Shown piece after piece: positions 32,751 to 40,438 of a stretch of 64,000 nucleotides of DNA. The notes under the pieces were generated by a model. It had not been told where the DNA came from, made no database searches, and saw only the letters and a program-made list of their open reading frames with translations. A program made the translations under genes and the position numbers. Source of the DNA: Thiogranum sp963752745 (GTDB lineage Bacteria; Pseudomonadota; Gammaproteobacteria; DSM-19610); assembly GCA_963752745.1 (NCBI GenBank), contig CAVWAK010000014.1:56165-120164 (forward strand), in the 5' to 3' direction. The stretch's first letter is position 1. Every line of letters begins with the position of its first letter.

Positions 32751-35198
32751 ATGGAGCAGAACGAAAATACCCCAGAAGAAAATGAAAGCGCGTCGTCTGT
32801 AGTCCCTGTTCTCCCACTTCGTGATGTGGTGGTTTACCCGCACATGGTTATCCCGTTGTTTGTTGGACGGGAAAAATCTATCCGTGCGCTTGAGGGCGCG
32901 ATGGATGATGACAAGCGTATTCTGCTGGTGGCACAGAAAAGCGCTGAAGTGGATGACCCACAGGTTGAAGATATTCACGAAATTGGAACGCTGTCGACTA
33001 TTCTACAATTGCTCAAGCTGCCTGATGGCACCGTGAAGGTGCTGGTTGAAGGTGCCGAGCGTGCCAGCGTTATCCAGTTTGAAACGACTGACGAATTCTT
33101 TTCCGCTCGCATTGAGCCCAAGGGTGATGCTGAGCATACCGGTGAGCGCGAAGTTGAGGTTTTGATGCGTTCACTGCTGACCTTGTTTGATCAGTACGTG
33201 AAGCTCAACAAAAAAGTGCCACCGGAAATTCTGACATCTCTGTCCGGAATTGATGAGCCCGGTCGTCTTGCCGACACCATTGCTGCACATATGGCACTCA
33301 AGCTGGACGAAAAACAGCGTATCCTGGAAATCGAAAGTGTGCGCGAGCGTCTCGAACACCTGATGGGTATTATCGAGGGCGAAATTGACGTGCTGCAGAT
33401 TGAGAAGCGTATTCGCGGGCGCGTCAAACAGCAGATGGAGAAGAGCCAGCGCGAGTATTATCTCAACGAACAAATGAAGGCTATCCAGAAAGAACTGGGC
33501 GATATGGATGATGTGCCCAACGAAACGGATGAGCTGCAGGAAAAAATTGAAAAGGCCGGTATGAGCAAGGAGGCCAAGACCAAGGCCACGGCTGAACTGA
33601 ACAAACTGAAGATGATGTCGCCGATGTCTGCAGAGGCGACCGTTGTGCGTAACTATATTGACTGGCTGGTGAGCGCGCCATGGAAGAAGCGTACCAAGAT
33701 CCGGCATGATCTGACGCGGGCGCAGACCGTACTCGATGAAGACCATTACGGTCTGGATAAGGTCAAGGAGCGCATTCTCGAATATCTCGCTGTACAGCAG
33801 CGCGTGCGTAAGCTGAAGGGCCCGATCCTGTGTCTGGTGGGGCCTCCCGGTGTTGGCAAGACCTCGCTGGGTCGTTCCATAGCCCGGGCGACCAATCGCA
33901 AATTTACCCGCATGTCACTGGGTGGCGTTCGCGATGAAGCCGAGATTCGTGGTCACCGTCGTACCTATATCGGTTCTTTGCCGGGCAAGATTATTCAGAA
34001 TCTGTCCAAGATTGGCGCGAGGAATCCATTGTTCCTGCTGGATGAGATCGACAAGATGTCCATGGACTTCCGTGGCGACCCTTCTTCGGCGTTACTGGAA
34101 GTGCTTGATCCGGAGCAGAACTCGACTTTTGGCGATCACTATCTTGAGGTAGAGTTTGACTTGTCAGATGTCATGTTTGTAGCGACATCGAACTCTCTGA
34201 ATATCCCCGGGCCGTTACTTGACCGTATGGAAGTCATCCGTATTCCGGGTTACACGGAAGATGAGAAAGTTAATATCGCAACCCGCTACCTGCTGCCCAA
34301 GCAGATAAAGAATAGCGGACTCAAGGAAGGTGAACTTGCTATCAGTGACAAAGCCGTTCGCGATGCTGTCCGCTTCTATACGCGTGAAGCCGGCGTGCGT
34401 AATCTTGAACGTGAACTGGCCAAGATCTGCCGTAAGGTGGTTAAAGAGTTGTTGCTGGAAGGTGGCGAGGGCAAGATCTCGGTAACTCCACGCAATCTCG
34501 AGAAGTATCTTGGTGTTAAACGCTTCCGCTATGGGCGTGCTGAAGAGCGTGACCAGATCGGACAGGTTACCGGTCTGGCCTGGACAGAAGTTGGTGGTGA
34601 GCTTTTGAGTATCGAGTCAACTATTGTTCCGGGTAAAGGTCGGCTGATACATACCGGCCAGCTTGGTGATGTTATGCAGGAGTCGATACAGGCAGCGACC
34701 ACAGTTGTGCGGAGTCGAGCAGCGGCGCTGGGCATCGAGGAAGACTTTTACCAGAAATACGATATCCACGTGCATGTGCCTGAAGGTGCCACGCCCAAAG
34801 ATGGTCCGAGCGCAGGTGTTGGCATGTGTACAACCCTGGTTTCAGCGCTAACCCGGATACCGGTACGTGCAGATGTGGCGATGACGGGTGAAATCACCTT
34901 GCGCGGAGAGATACTGCCAATCGGTGGGTTGAAAGAGAAACTTCTGGCGGCGCACAGAGGTGGTATAACGACAGTATTGATTCCTGAAGAGAACCGTAAG
35001 GATCTGGCGGAAATACCAAAAAACGTCAAAGATAAACTTGATATCCGTCCTGTCAAATGGATTGATGAGGTCCTGGAAGTTGCATTGCAGCATCCACCCG
35101 TGCCACTGACAAGTGAATCCGAGGCGAAGCCCAAAGGCGAAAAGGCCGAGTCTAAAGATAAGCCTGCTGGCAAGGGGAAATCTCTCAGAACCCACTAA
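32751..35198 (+). CDS. lon: Lon ATP-dependent protease
   Basis: This is an 815-residue protein. The order is the N-terminal LAN domain (VLPLRDVVVYPHMVIPLFVG), coiled coil, AAA+ module (Walker A GPPGVGKTSLG, Walker B NPLFLLDEIDKM) and protease domain with catalytic Ser687 (DGPSAGVGM) and Lys730 (GGLKEKLLAAHRG). The 43-residue spacing of the dyad equals that of the E. coli enzyme. The C-terminus carries an extra Lys/Glu/Ser-rich tail of about 35 residues. It degrades misfolded and regulatory proteins. Confidence 0.97.
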   Translation: MEQNENTPEENESASSVVPVLPLRDVVVYPHMVIPLFVGREKSIRALEGAMDDDKRILLVAQKSAEVDDPQVEDIHEIGTLSTILQLLKLPDGTVKVLVEGAERASVIQFETTDEFFSARIEPKGDAEHTGEREVEVLMRSLLTLFDQYVKLNKKVPPEILTSLSGIDEPGRLADTIAAHMALKLDEKQRILEIESVRERLEHLMGIIEGEIDVLQIEKRIRGRVKQQMEKSQREYYLNEQMKAIQKELGDMDDVPNETDELQEKIEKAGMSKEAKTKATAELNKLKMMSPMSAEATVVRNYIDWLVSAPWKKRTKIRHDLTRAQTVLDEDHYGLDKVKERILEYLAVQQRVRKLKGPILCLVGPPGVGKTSLGRSIARATNRKFTRMSLGGVRDEAEIRGHRRTYIGSLPGKIIQNLSKIGARNPLFLLDEIDKMSMDFRGDPSSALLEVLDPEQNSTFGDHYLEVEFDLSDVMFVATSNSLNIPGPLLDRMEVIRIPGYTEDEKVNIATRYLLPKQIKNSGLKEGELAISDKAVRDAVRFYTREAGVRNLERELAKICRKVVKELLLEGGEGKISVTPRNLEKYLGVKRFRYGRAEERDQIGQVTGLAWTEVGGELLSIESTIVPGKGRLIHTGQLGDVMQESIQAATTVVRSRAAALGIEEDFYQKYDIHVHVPEGATPKDGPSAGVGMCTTLVSALTRIPVRADVAMTGEITLRGEILPIGGLKEKLLAAHRGGITTVLIPEENRKDLAEIPKNVKDKLDIRPVKWIDEVLEVALQHPPVPLTSESEAKPKGEKAESKDKPAGKGKSLRTH

Positions 35199-35212
35199 AA
35201 ACCTGTAAATAG

Positions 35213-35265
35213 AGCCCGCTGCCACGCGCAATCAGTTATCCTTTGCGTGGTCAGCGGGCTTTTTA
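35213..35265 (+). terminator. Terminator after lon
   Basis: AGCCCGCT-G-CCACGC pairs with GCGTGG-TC-AGCGGGCT, a long two-part stem with the outer half perfect, followed by TTTTTA. Confidence 0.88.
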
Positions 35266-35266
35266 T

Positions 35267-35296
35267 TTGACGTGTCCGCACCCCGCTTGGTATAAA
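35267..35296 (+). promoter_or_regulatory. Sigma-70 promoter of hupB
   Basis: TTGACG (35267-35272), an 18-base spacer and TATAAA (35291-35296) lie directly behind the lon terminator. They would give hupB a leader of about 95 bases. Confidence 0.65.
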
Positions 35297-35397
35297 ACCC
35301 GGCGTACGCTTCGGGGACGCTAGCTACTTCTTAAACGAACCAACCCCGTTTAAATTTTTCTTCACTGACTATATTCCAATTTTGAGGGTCACACTCG

Positions 35398-35670
35398 ATG
35401 AACAAAACCGAATTAATAGATGCTGTCGCAAGTTCTGCTGATATGTCCAAAGCAGATGCGACGCGCGCTGTGGACGCCGTCGTCGACAACATTACTGAAG
35501 CTCTGCGCAAGGGCGACTCGGTGACCCTGGTTGGTTTCGGAACGTTCGAGGTGCGCGAACGCGCAGCTCGTGCCGGACGTAACCCGCAGACCGGTGAAAC
35601 CATTCAGATAAAGGCATCCAAAGCACCCGCATTTAAGGCTGGCAAAGCCTTTAAGGATGCCGTAAACTAG
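35398..35670 (+). CDS. hupB: DNA-binding protein HU-beta
   Basis: This is a 90-residue nucleoid protein. MNKTELIDAVASSADMSKAD opens the helical dimerisation part, GFGTFEVRERAARAGRNPQT is the signature leading into the DNA-grasping arm, and the C-terminus is KAPAFKAGKAFKDAVN. HU bends and compacts DNA. Its place after lon and before ppiD is the usual gammaproteobacterial one. Confidence 0.97.
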   Translation: MNKTELIDAVASSADMSKADATRAVDAVVDNITEALRKGDSVTLVGFGTFEVRERAARAGRNPQTGETIQIKASKAPAFKAGKAFKDAVN

Positions 35671-35683
35671 CGCGCCTTCCCTG

Positions 35684-35759
35684 GGGTGCTTAGCTCAGCT
35701 GGGAGAGCGTCGCCCTTACAAGGCGAATGTCGGGGGTTCGATCCCCTCAGCACCCACCA
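35684..35759 (+). tRNA. tRNA-Val (anticodon TAC)
   Basis: The acceptor GGGTGCT pairs with AGCACCC, and CGCCCTTACAAGGCG gives anticodon TAC. The T-loop is GTTCGATCC and CCA is encoded. It lies 13 bases after hupB and is probably co-transcribed with it. Confidence 0.95.
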
Positions 35760-35766
35760 AGGTTAT

Positions 35767-35843
35767 GGAGCGGTAGTTCAGCTGGTTAGAATACCGGCCT
35801 GTCACGCCGGGGGTCGCGGGTTCGAATCCCGTCCGCTCCGCCA
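35767..35843 (+). tRNA. tRNA-Asp (anticodon GTC)
   Basis: The acceptor GGAGCGG pairs with CCGCTCC, and CCGGCCTGTCACGCCGG gives anticodon GTC. The T-loop is GTTCGAATC and CCA is encoded. Confidence 0.95.
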
Positions 35844-35850
35844 CCACAGA

Positions 35851-35881
35851 ACGGGCGTCCAATCAGGACGCCCGTTTTTTT
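35851..35881 (+). terminator. Terminator after tRNA-Asp
   Basis: ACGGGCGTCC and GGACGCCCGT form a perfect ten-pair stem with loop AATCA, followed by seven T. It ends the hupB-tRNA-Val-tRNA-Asp unit. Confidence 0.92.
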
Positions 35882-35982
35882 ATGTTTGGTTGTACAATAG
35901 CCTGATTTGCTGGCGGCCATGCGTTCCTTGAGCCGCGCTTTATAATAGAACGGCAAACCAGGAACAAAACAGGAAGAACACC

Positions 35983-37893
35983 ATGTTACAAGCAATTCGT
36001 GACCGGGCCATGGGTGTGTTGGGCTGGATCGTTATTGGTCTCATCATTATCACTTTTGCGCTATTCGGGCTGGGCTCGTATCTGCAAGACGAGTCGCGTG
36101 TGTATGCGGCTAAAGTCAATGGTGTGGAAATTAGTCCACGTGAAATGCAGGTGGCCTACCAGAATCAACGTGCCCGTATGCAGCAGATGTTGGGAGACGC
36201 CTATAACCCTGCATTGATCGACGATCAACAACTGAAACAGCAGGCACTGCAAAGTTTGATAAACCGGCAGCTGATTCTGCAGGCCGCACAGAATGATGGC
36301 ATGGCGATCAGCGACCAGTTGCTGGCGTCGAAGATACATTCCATACAGGTGTTTCAACAAGACGGCCAGTTTAAAGAAGATGTTTACCAGCGCGTACTGG
36401 CGCAGCAAGGCATGATACCCCTGGCCTTCGAGTACGAAACGCGTCAACAGTTGACTGGCGATCAACTGGTGAACGGTCTGTCGAATACCGCTTTCGTGAC
36501 TGGCAGTGAAGTGGATCGCGCCTACAGCCTGCAGGAGCAAAAACGTACATTCGATTATATTGTCGTGTCGGCGTCACCTTTTGAAGCAACAGCGACCCTG
36601 GATGACGCCTCCATCCAGGCCTACTATGAGGAGCACAGCGAAGCATTTATGACGCCTGTGCGTGCTCGTCTCGCTTATTTGCGTTTGAGCGCCGATGGGC
36701 TCAGTGAGTCAATAGAGGTCGATGAGCAGACGTTAGTAGACTATTACGAAGAAAAGAAAAGTTCGCTGAAAGGCCAGGAGCAGCGGCGCGCCAGCCATAT
36801 TTTGTTTCAGTTGAGTGCGGATGCCGACGAAACTGCCGGGAAAGCGGTTCTGGAAAAAGCTGAAAAAGTTTTGCAGCAGATTCGCGATGGTGGTGACTTT
36901 GAGGCACTTGCCACTGAGAATTCGGACGATCCCGGTTCGGCAGCCAGTGGGGGCGATCTTGGCTTTTTTGCAAAAGGTGCCATGGTGCCGGAGTTTGAAA
37001 AAGCTGCATTTGAGCTGCAGCCTGGTGAAGACTCCGGGCTTGTGCGCTCTCAGTTTGGTTATCACATAATCAGATTGACAGAAATCAAGAGTGCCGACAT
37101 ACCTGCGCTGGAAGATGTGCGTGAAGAGTTGATTGTCGAACTCAAACAGAATGAAATTGACGACCTGTATTATGAACAGCTCGAGCAGCTGACCGATAAT
37201 GCTTATGAATCACCAGACAGCCTGGATGCCGCTGCTGATGCATTGGGACTTGAAATTCAAACCAGCGACTGGATCACACCAGCCGGTGGCGAGGGTATTG
37301 GCCAGTATCCGAAAGTACTGTCAGCGGCATTCAGCGAAGATGTGCTTGAGTCGGGTAACAATAGCGAACCCCTGGAAGTTGCTCCGAATGACGCGCTGGT
37401 AATACGCGTAGTGGAACGCGAGGCGGCACACCCCACACCATTGGCTGATGTCAGAGATCAGATCGTCGAAGTGCTGAAAAGGGAGGCAGCTGCGAAGGCT
37501 GCCCAGGGCAAGGGTGAGGCGCTGTTGGCAAAACTGGCAGAGGGTGCCGTCGCGAAGGACCTGGTGGGTGAAGATGGGCTGGCATTTCATGAGGCAGATG
37601 GCGTAACACGTGCAGTGGACGGACATCCTCGAGAAGTTATTAACAAAGTATTCAGATTGGCAAGATCCGCGGATGATGCGGCGCTGAATACGGGCTTTGC
37701 GTTGTCGAACGGGGACTATGTAGTTGTTAACCTGACCGCCGTCGAAGATGCTGACCCTGTGGGAATGACCGAGGCACAACGGACTCAGATGCTGCGCGGT
37801 TTCGAAAATATGCGAAAAAGTCTTGCGTTAGCAGTGTTGGTGGACGATCTGCGGAAACGCGCCACTATCGAAATGCCCGAAGTTAGCGAATAA
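35983..37893 (+). CDS. ppiD: PpiD-like membrane-anchored periplasmic folding factor
   Basis: This is a 636-residue protein. One N-terminal membrane helix (about residues 12-33, VLGWIVIGLIIITFALFGLG) is followed by a SurA-like N-terminal region (VNGVEISPREMQVAYQNQR). A parvulin domain lies at about residues 265-365 (RRASHILFQLSADADE, GGDLGFFAKGAMVPEFEKA, SQFGYHIIRLTEI), and a second degenerate parvulin-like part follows. PpiD helps proteins leaving the Sec channel. A TATAAT at 35941 with a weak -35 may be its promoter. Confidence 0.92.
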   Translation: MLQAIRDRAMGVLGWIVIGLIIITFALFGLGSYLQDESRVYAAKVNGVEISPREMQVAYQNQRARMQQMLGDAYNPALIDDQQLKQQALQSLINRQLILQAAQNDGMAISDQLLASKIHSIQVFQQDGQFKEDVYQRVLAQQGMIPLAFEYETRQQLTGDQLVNGLSNTAFVTGSEVDRAYSLQEQKRTFDYIVVSASPFEATATLDDASIQAYYEEHSEAFMTPVRARLAYLRLSADGLSESIEVDEQTLVDYYEEKKSSLKGQEQRRASHILFQLSADADETAGKAVLEKAEKVLQQIRDGGDFEALATENSDDPGSAASGGDLGFFAKGAMVPEFEKAAFELQPGEDSGLVRSQFGYHIIRLTEIKSADIPALEDVREELIVELKQNEIDDLYYEQLEQLTDNAYESPDSLDAAADALGLEIQTSDWITPAGGEGIGQYPKVLSAAFSEDVLESGNNSEPLEVAPNDALVIRVVEREAAHPTPLADVRDQIVEVLKREAAAKAAQGKGEALLAKLAEGAVAKDLVGEDGLAFHEADGVTRAVDGHPREVINKVFRLARSADDAALNTGFALSNGDYVVVNLTAVEDADPVGMTEAQRTQMLRGFENMRKSLALAVLVDDLRKRATIEMPEVSE

Positions 37894-37904
37894 TCCGGCC
37901 TGGT

Positions 37905-39182
37905 ATGCGTCTGCAACTCCATTGGCAGATCCTGATCGCTCTGGTGCTGGCGGTTATTGCCGGTCGTCTAAGTGGTACAGACGGCGAGCTGTTAGGCATG
38001 GCGGTTTATCCGGTTTATGTCTTTATCGGCGTATTGTTCATGAATGCGCTGAAAATGATCATTGTGCCCCTGGTGATGTCTTCGATCATTACCGGTATCT
38101 GCGGTATCGGAGGCACAACCGGCCTCGGACGTCTGGGCGGTAAAACCCTGTTGTTCTACATGACCACCAGCCTGTTTGCGATATTGACGGGATTGTTGAT
38201 CGTGAACTTGCTTAACCCCGGTCTGGTCAACGGTGAACCTGCGCGCGAAATACTCGGCATGAATTCGGACGAGTTGATGGCGGTGACCGACAAGGTTGAA
38301 GGTCGCTCGATGTCGGATTTGAGCGACGTGTTTTTGAGCATGGTACCGTCAAATGTGATTGCGGCGGCAGCTGAGGGAAAGATGCTGGGACTGATTTTCT
38401 TCAGTCTGCTGTTCGGCTATTTCATTACCCGCATAGACAAGGAAAAAAGCGAGCTGCTGACTCGCTTCTGGCAAGGTGTCGCCGATGTCATGATGGCGAT
38501 GACCAGTCTGATTATGAAGTTTGCGCCACTGGGCATTTTCGGGCTGGTTGCAAAAACGATTGCCGGCATAGGTCCGGATCAACTGGACGAGCTGGTGGTG
38601 TCCCTTGGTACGTTCACGCTGAGTGTGCTGCTGGCGCTGCTAATACACGTGGTCGTTACCTTGCCGCTGATGCTTGCGTTTATCGGCAAGGTGAATCCAC
38701 TGGCGATGTACCGGGCAATGGCTCCGGCCCTGTTGACGGCCTTTTCCACTGCATCCTCGTCGGCAACGCTGCCGCTGACTATGGAGTGTGTGGAGGATAA
38801 TGCCAAGGTTTCTGTGCGCACGTCGAGTTTTGTGTTGCCGTTGGGCGCGACTGTGAATATGGACGGCACGGCTCTTTATGAATGCGTGGCGGCTATGTTT
38901 ATTGCTCAGGCTTTTGGTCTTGAGCTGAGTTTTGTTACGCAATTTACGGTTGTGCTGGTAGCGTTGTTGACGTCTATCGGAGTCGCCGGTGTTCCGGCAG
39001 CCAGTCTGGTGGCGATCACTATTATTCTCGGGACTATCGGGTTGCCGATGGAAGCAATCGGTTTGATTCTGGCGGTTGACCGGATTCTGGATATGTTCCG
39101 GACGGCGGTTAATGTATTCAGTGATTCCTGTGGTGCGGTGATTATTGCTCGTACGGAAGGGGAAGAAGGGATACTGAAATAA
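37905..39182 (+). CDS. Dicarboxylate/amino acid:cation symporter (DAACS/GltP type)
   Basis: This is a 425-residue membrane protein of the Glt fold. The serine-rich hairpin FSTASSSATLPLTMECVE, the unwound-helix motif LPLGATVNMDGTALYE and the late segment ILAVDRILDMFRTAVNVFSD are typical substrate- and cation-binding parts. It takes up glutamate, aspartate or C4-dicarboxylates with Na+ or H+; which one cannot be told. It starts 11 bases after ppiD, which is unusual company, and converges on fabI. Confidence 0.9.
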   Translation: MRLQLHWQILIALVLAVIAGRLSGTDGELLGMAVYPVYVFIGVLFMNALKMIIVPLVMSSIITGICGIGGTTGLGRLGGKTLLFYMTTSLFAILTGLLIVNLLNPGLVNGEPAREILGMNSDELMAVTDKVEGRSMSDLSDVFLSMVPSNVIAAAAEGKMLGLIFFSLLFGYFITRIDKEKSELLTRFWQGVADVMMAMTSLIMKFAPLGIFGLVAKTIAGIGPDQLDELVVSLGTFTLSVLLALLIHVVVTLPLMLAFIGKVNPLAMYRAMAPALLTAFSTASSSATLPLTMECVEDNAKVSVRTSSFVLPLGATVNMDGTALYECVAAMFIAQAFGLELSFVTQFTVVLVALLTSIGVAGVPAASLVAITIILGTIGLPMEAIGLILAVDRILDMFRTAVNVFSDSCGAVIIARTEGEEGILK

Positions 39183-39202
39183 TCTGTCTGCTGACAGCTG
39201 AG

Positions 39203-39308
39203 GCGCCGGGTAGTGGCGGTCCGAATGCGGCTTCGGGCGCTACAGGGTGCGCTTCGAATTTTGTGCAGAAGAGCGCAGGCACCGCATTCGGACCGCCACT
39301 CCCGGCGC
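39203..39308 (+). repeat. Fold-back element A: 27-pair arms around a conserved core
   Basis: The left arm 39203-39230 and right arm 39282-39308 are complementary except for one bulged T (39211). The enclosed core runs 39228-39283. Inside it GCGCT pairs with AGCGC, and GGTGC pairs with GCACC in a crossing order, so a pseudoknot is possible. The core is about 70 percent identical, without gaps, to the reverse complement of the core of element B, but the arms are unrelated in sequence. It lies between convergent genes. Confidence 0.7.
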
Positions 39309-39376
39309 TTTGGGTTTTGCATAAATATCATTTTGCCTGGGTGGAAATAATCCGGTGTTTTACACCAGGCTTATCA

Positions 39377-39481
39377 GCATTTGGCGTGAGGGAGCTTTTG
39401 TGGTGCCTGCGCTAGCTGGACCCAGATGCGGAGTGCACCCTTTAGCGCTTGAAGCCGCAAAAGCTCCCTCACGCCAAATGC
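39377..39481 (-). repeat. Fold-back element B: 24-pair perfect arms around the same core, inverted
   Basis: The left arm 39377-39400 and right arm 39458-39481 are perfectly complementary over 24 bases. The core (39401-39457), read on the minus strand, starts CGGCTTC and ends AGGCACC as in element A. It keeps the pairing GCGCTA/TAGCGC and the crossing GGTGC/GCACC. The total length nearly equals that of element A (105 and 106 bases). Confidence 0.7.
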
Positions 39482-39539
39482 CTCCCGCGGTACTACCTGT
39501 CCACGCGCCACTAACGAGTTTGCGGCAGGCGTACGTTAA

Positions 39540-40328
39540 TCAGTCACCCAGTGGCGGCATGCCCGTTGTGTTGTAACCGGCATCCACATACGTAATTTCA
39601 CCGGTAATACCCGAAGCCAGGTCCGAGCACAGGAATGCGGCGGCATTGCCGACTTCTTCTATGGTGACGTTGCGGCGCAGTGGTGCGGTGTTTTCCATCA
39701 GGTCCAGCATTTTGCGGAAATTACTTATACCCGCGGCGGCCAGGGTGCGGATCGGTCCGGCGGAAATGGCGTTGACTCGGATTCCATCGGGTCCGAGGCT
39801 CTGGGCCATGTAGCGTACATTGGCTTCGAGGCTGGCCTTGGCCAGGCCCATGACGTTGTAGTTGGGCATGGCTTTTTCCGCGCCGTAGTAGCTCATGGTC
39901 AGCAGGGCGCCATCGCGGCCTTCCATCATACGGCAGCCGGCTTTGGCCAGTGCTGAAAAGCTGTATGAGCTGATTTCGTGGGCGACACGGAAGCCTTCCC
40001 GGCTCACTGATTCCAGATAGTCGCCTTCAAGTTCGGCGCGTGGTGCAAAGGCTACCGAGTGGATAATGATATCCAGGTGGTCCCAGTAGTTATCCAGGTG
40101 ATCGAAGACGGCGTCGATTTGTTCATCATTGGAGACGTCGCAGGGCACGGTGATCTCGGTGCCACATTCACCGGCCATTTTCTCGACGCGGTCACGCAGT
40201 TTGTCATTCTGATAGGTGAATGCCAGTTCGGCACCTTCACGTTGCATGGCTTTGGCGACACCCCAGGCAATGGAGCGATTGCTGGCAAGTCCGACAATAA
40301 GTGCGCGTTTACCGGTTAGGAATCCCAT
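39540..40328 (-). CDS. fabI: Enoyl-[acyl-carrier-protein] reductase (NADH)
   Basis: It performs the last step of each fatty-acid elongation cycle. It is a 262-residue short-chain dehydrogenase. The cofactor motif is VGLASNRSIAWGVAKAM. The catalytic Tyr-x6-Lys is in MPNYNVMGLAKASLEANVRY, preceded by MSYYGAEKA. It is transcribed towards the symporter and diverges from the ABC transporter operon. This type is the triclosan-sensitive one by family. Confidence 0.97.
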   Translation of the reverse strand: MGFLTGKRALIVGLASNRSIAWGVAKAMQREGAELAFTYQNDKLRDRVEKMAGECGTEITVPCDVSNDEQIDAVFDHLDNYWDHLDIIIHSVAFAPRAELEGDYLESVSREGFRVAHEISSYSFSALAKAGCRMMEGRDGALLTMSYYGAEKAMPNYNVMGLAKASLEANVRYMAQSLGPDGIRVNAISAGPIRTLAAAGISNFRKMLDLMENTAPLRRNVTIEEVGNAAAFLCSDLASGITGEITYVDAGYNTTGMPPLGD

Positions 40329-40438
40329 GGCTCAGCCTGACCTCTTTAATAATAGTTTAGTGGCGGTAAGGTACCGGAAAATACCGATGACTGGAAGGGC
40401 CTGTGCATCAGCGCCGGGCGGTCTTATAATGCAGGCTC

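Noticed and set aside
39203..39481. Integron attC sites as explanation of the twin fold-back elements
   Set aside because: No GTTRRRY/RYYYAAC core sites, no cassette genes and no integrase are seen, and here the core rather than the ends is conserved.
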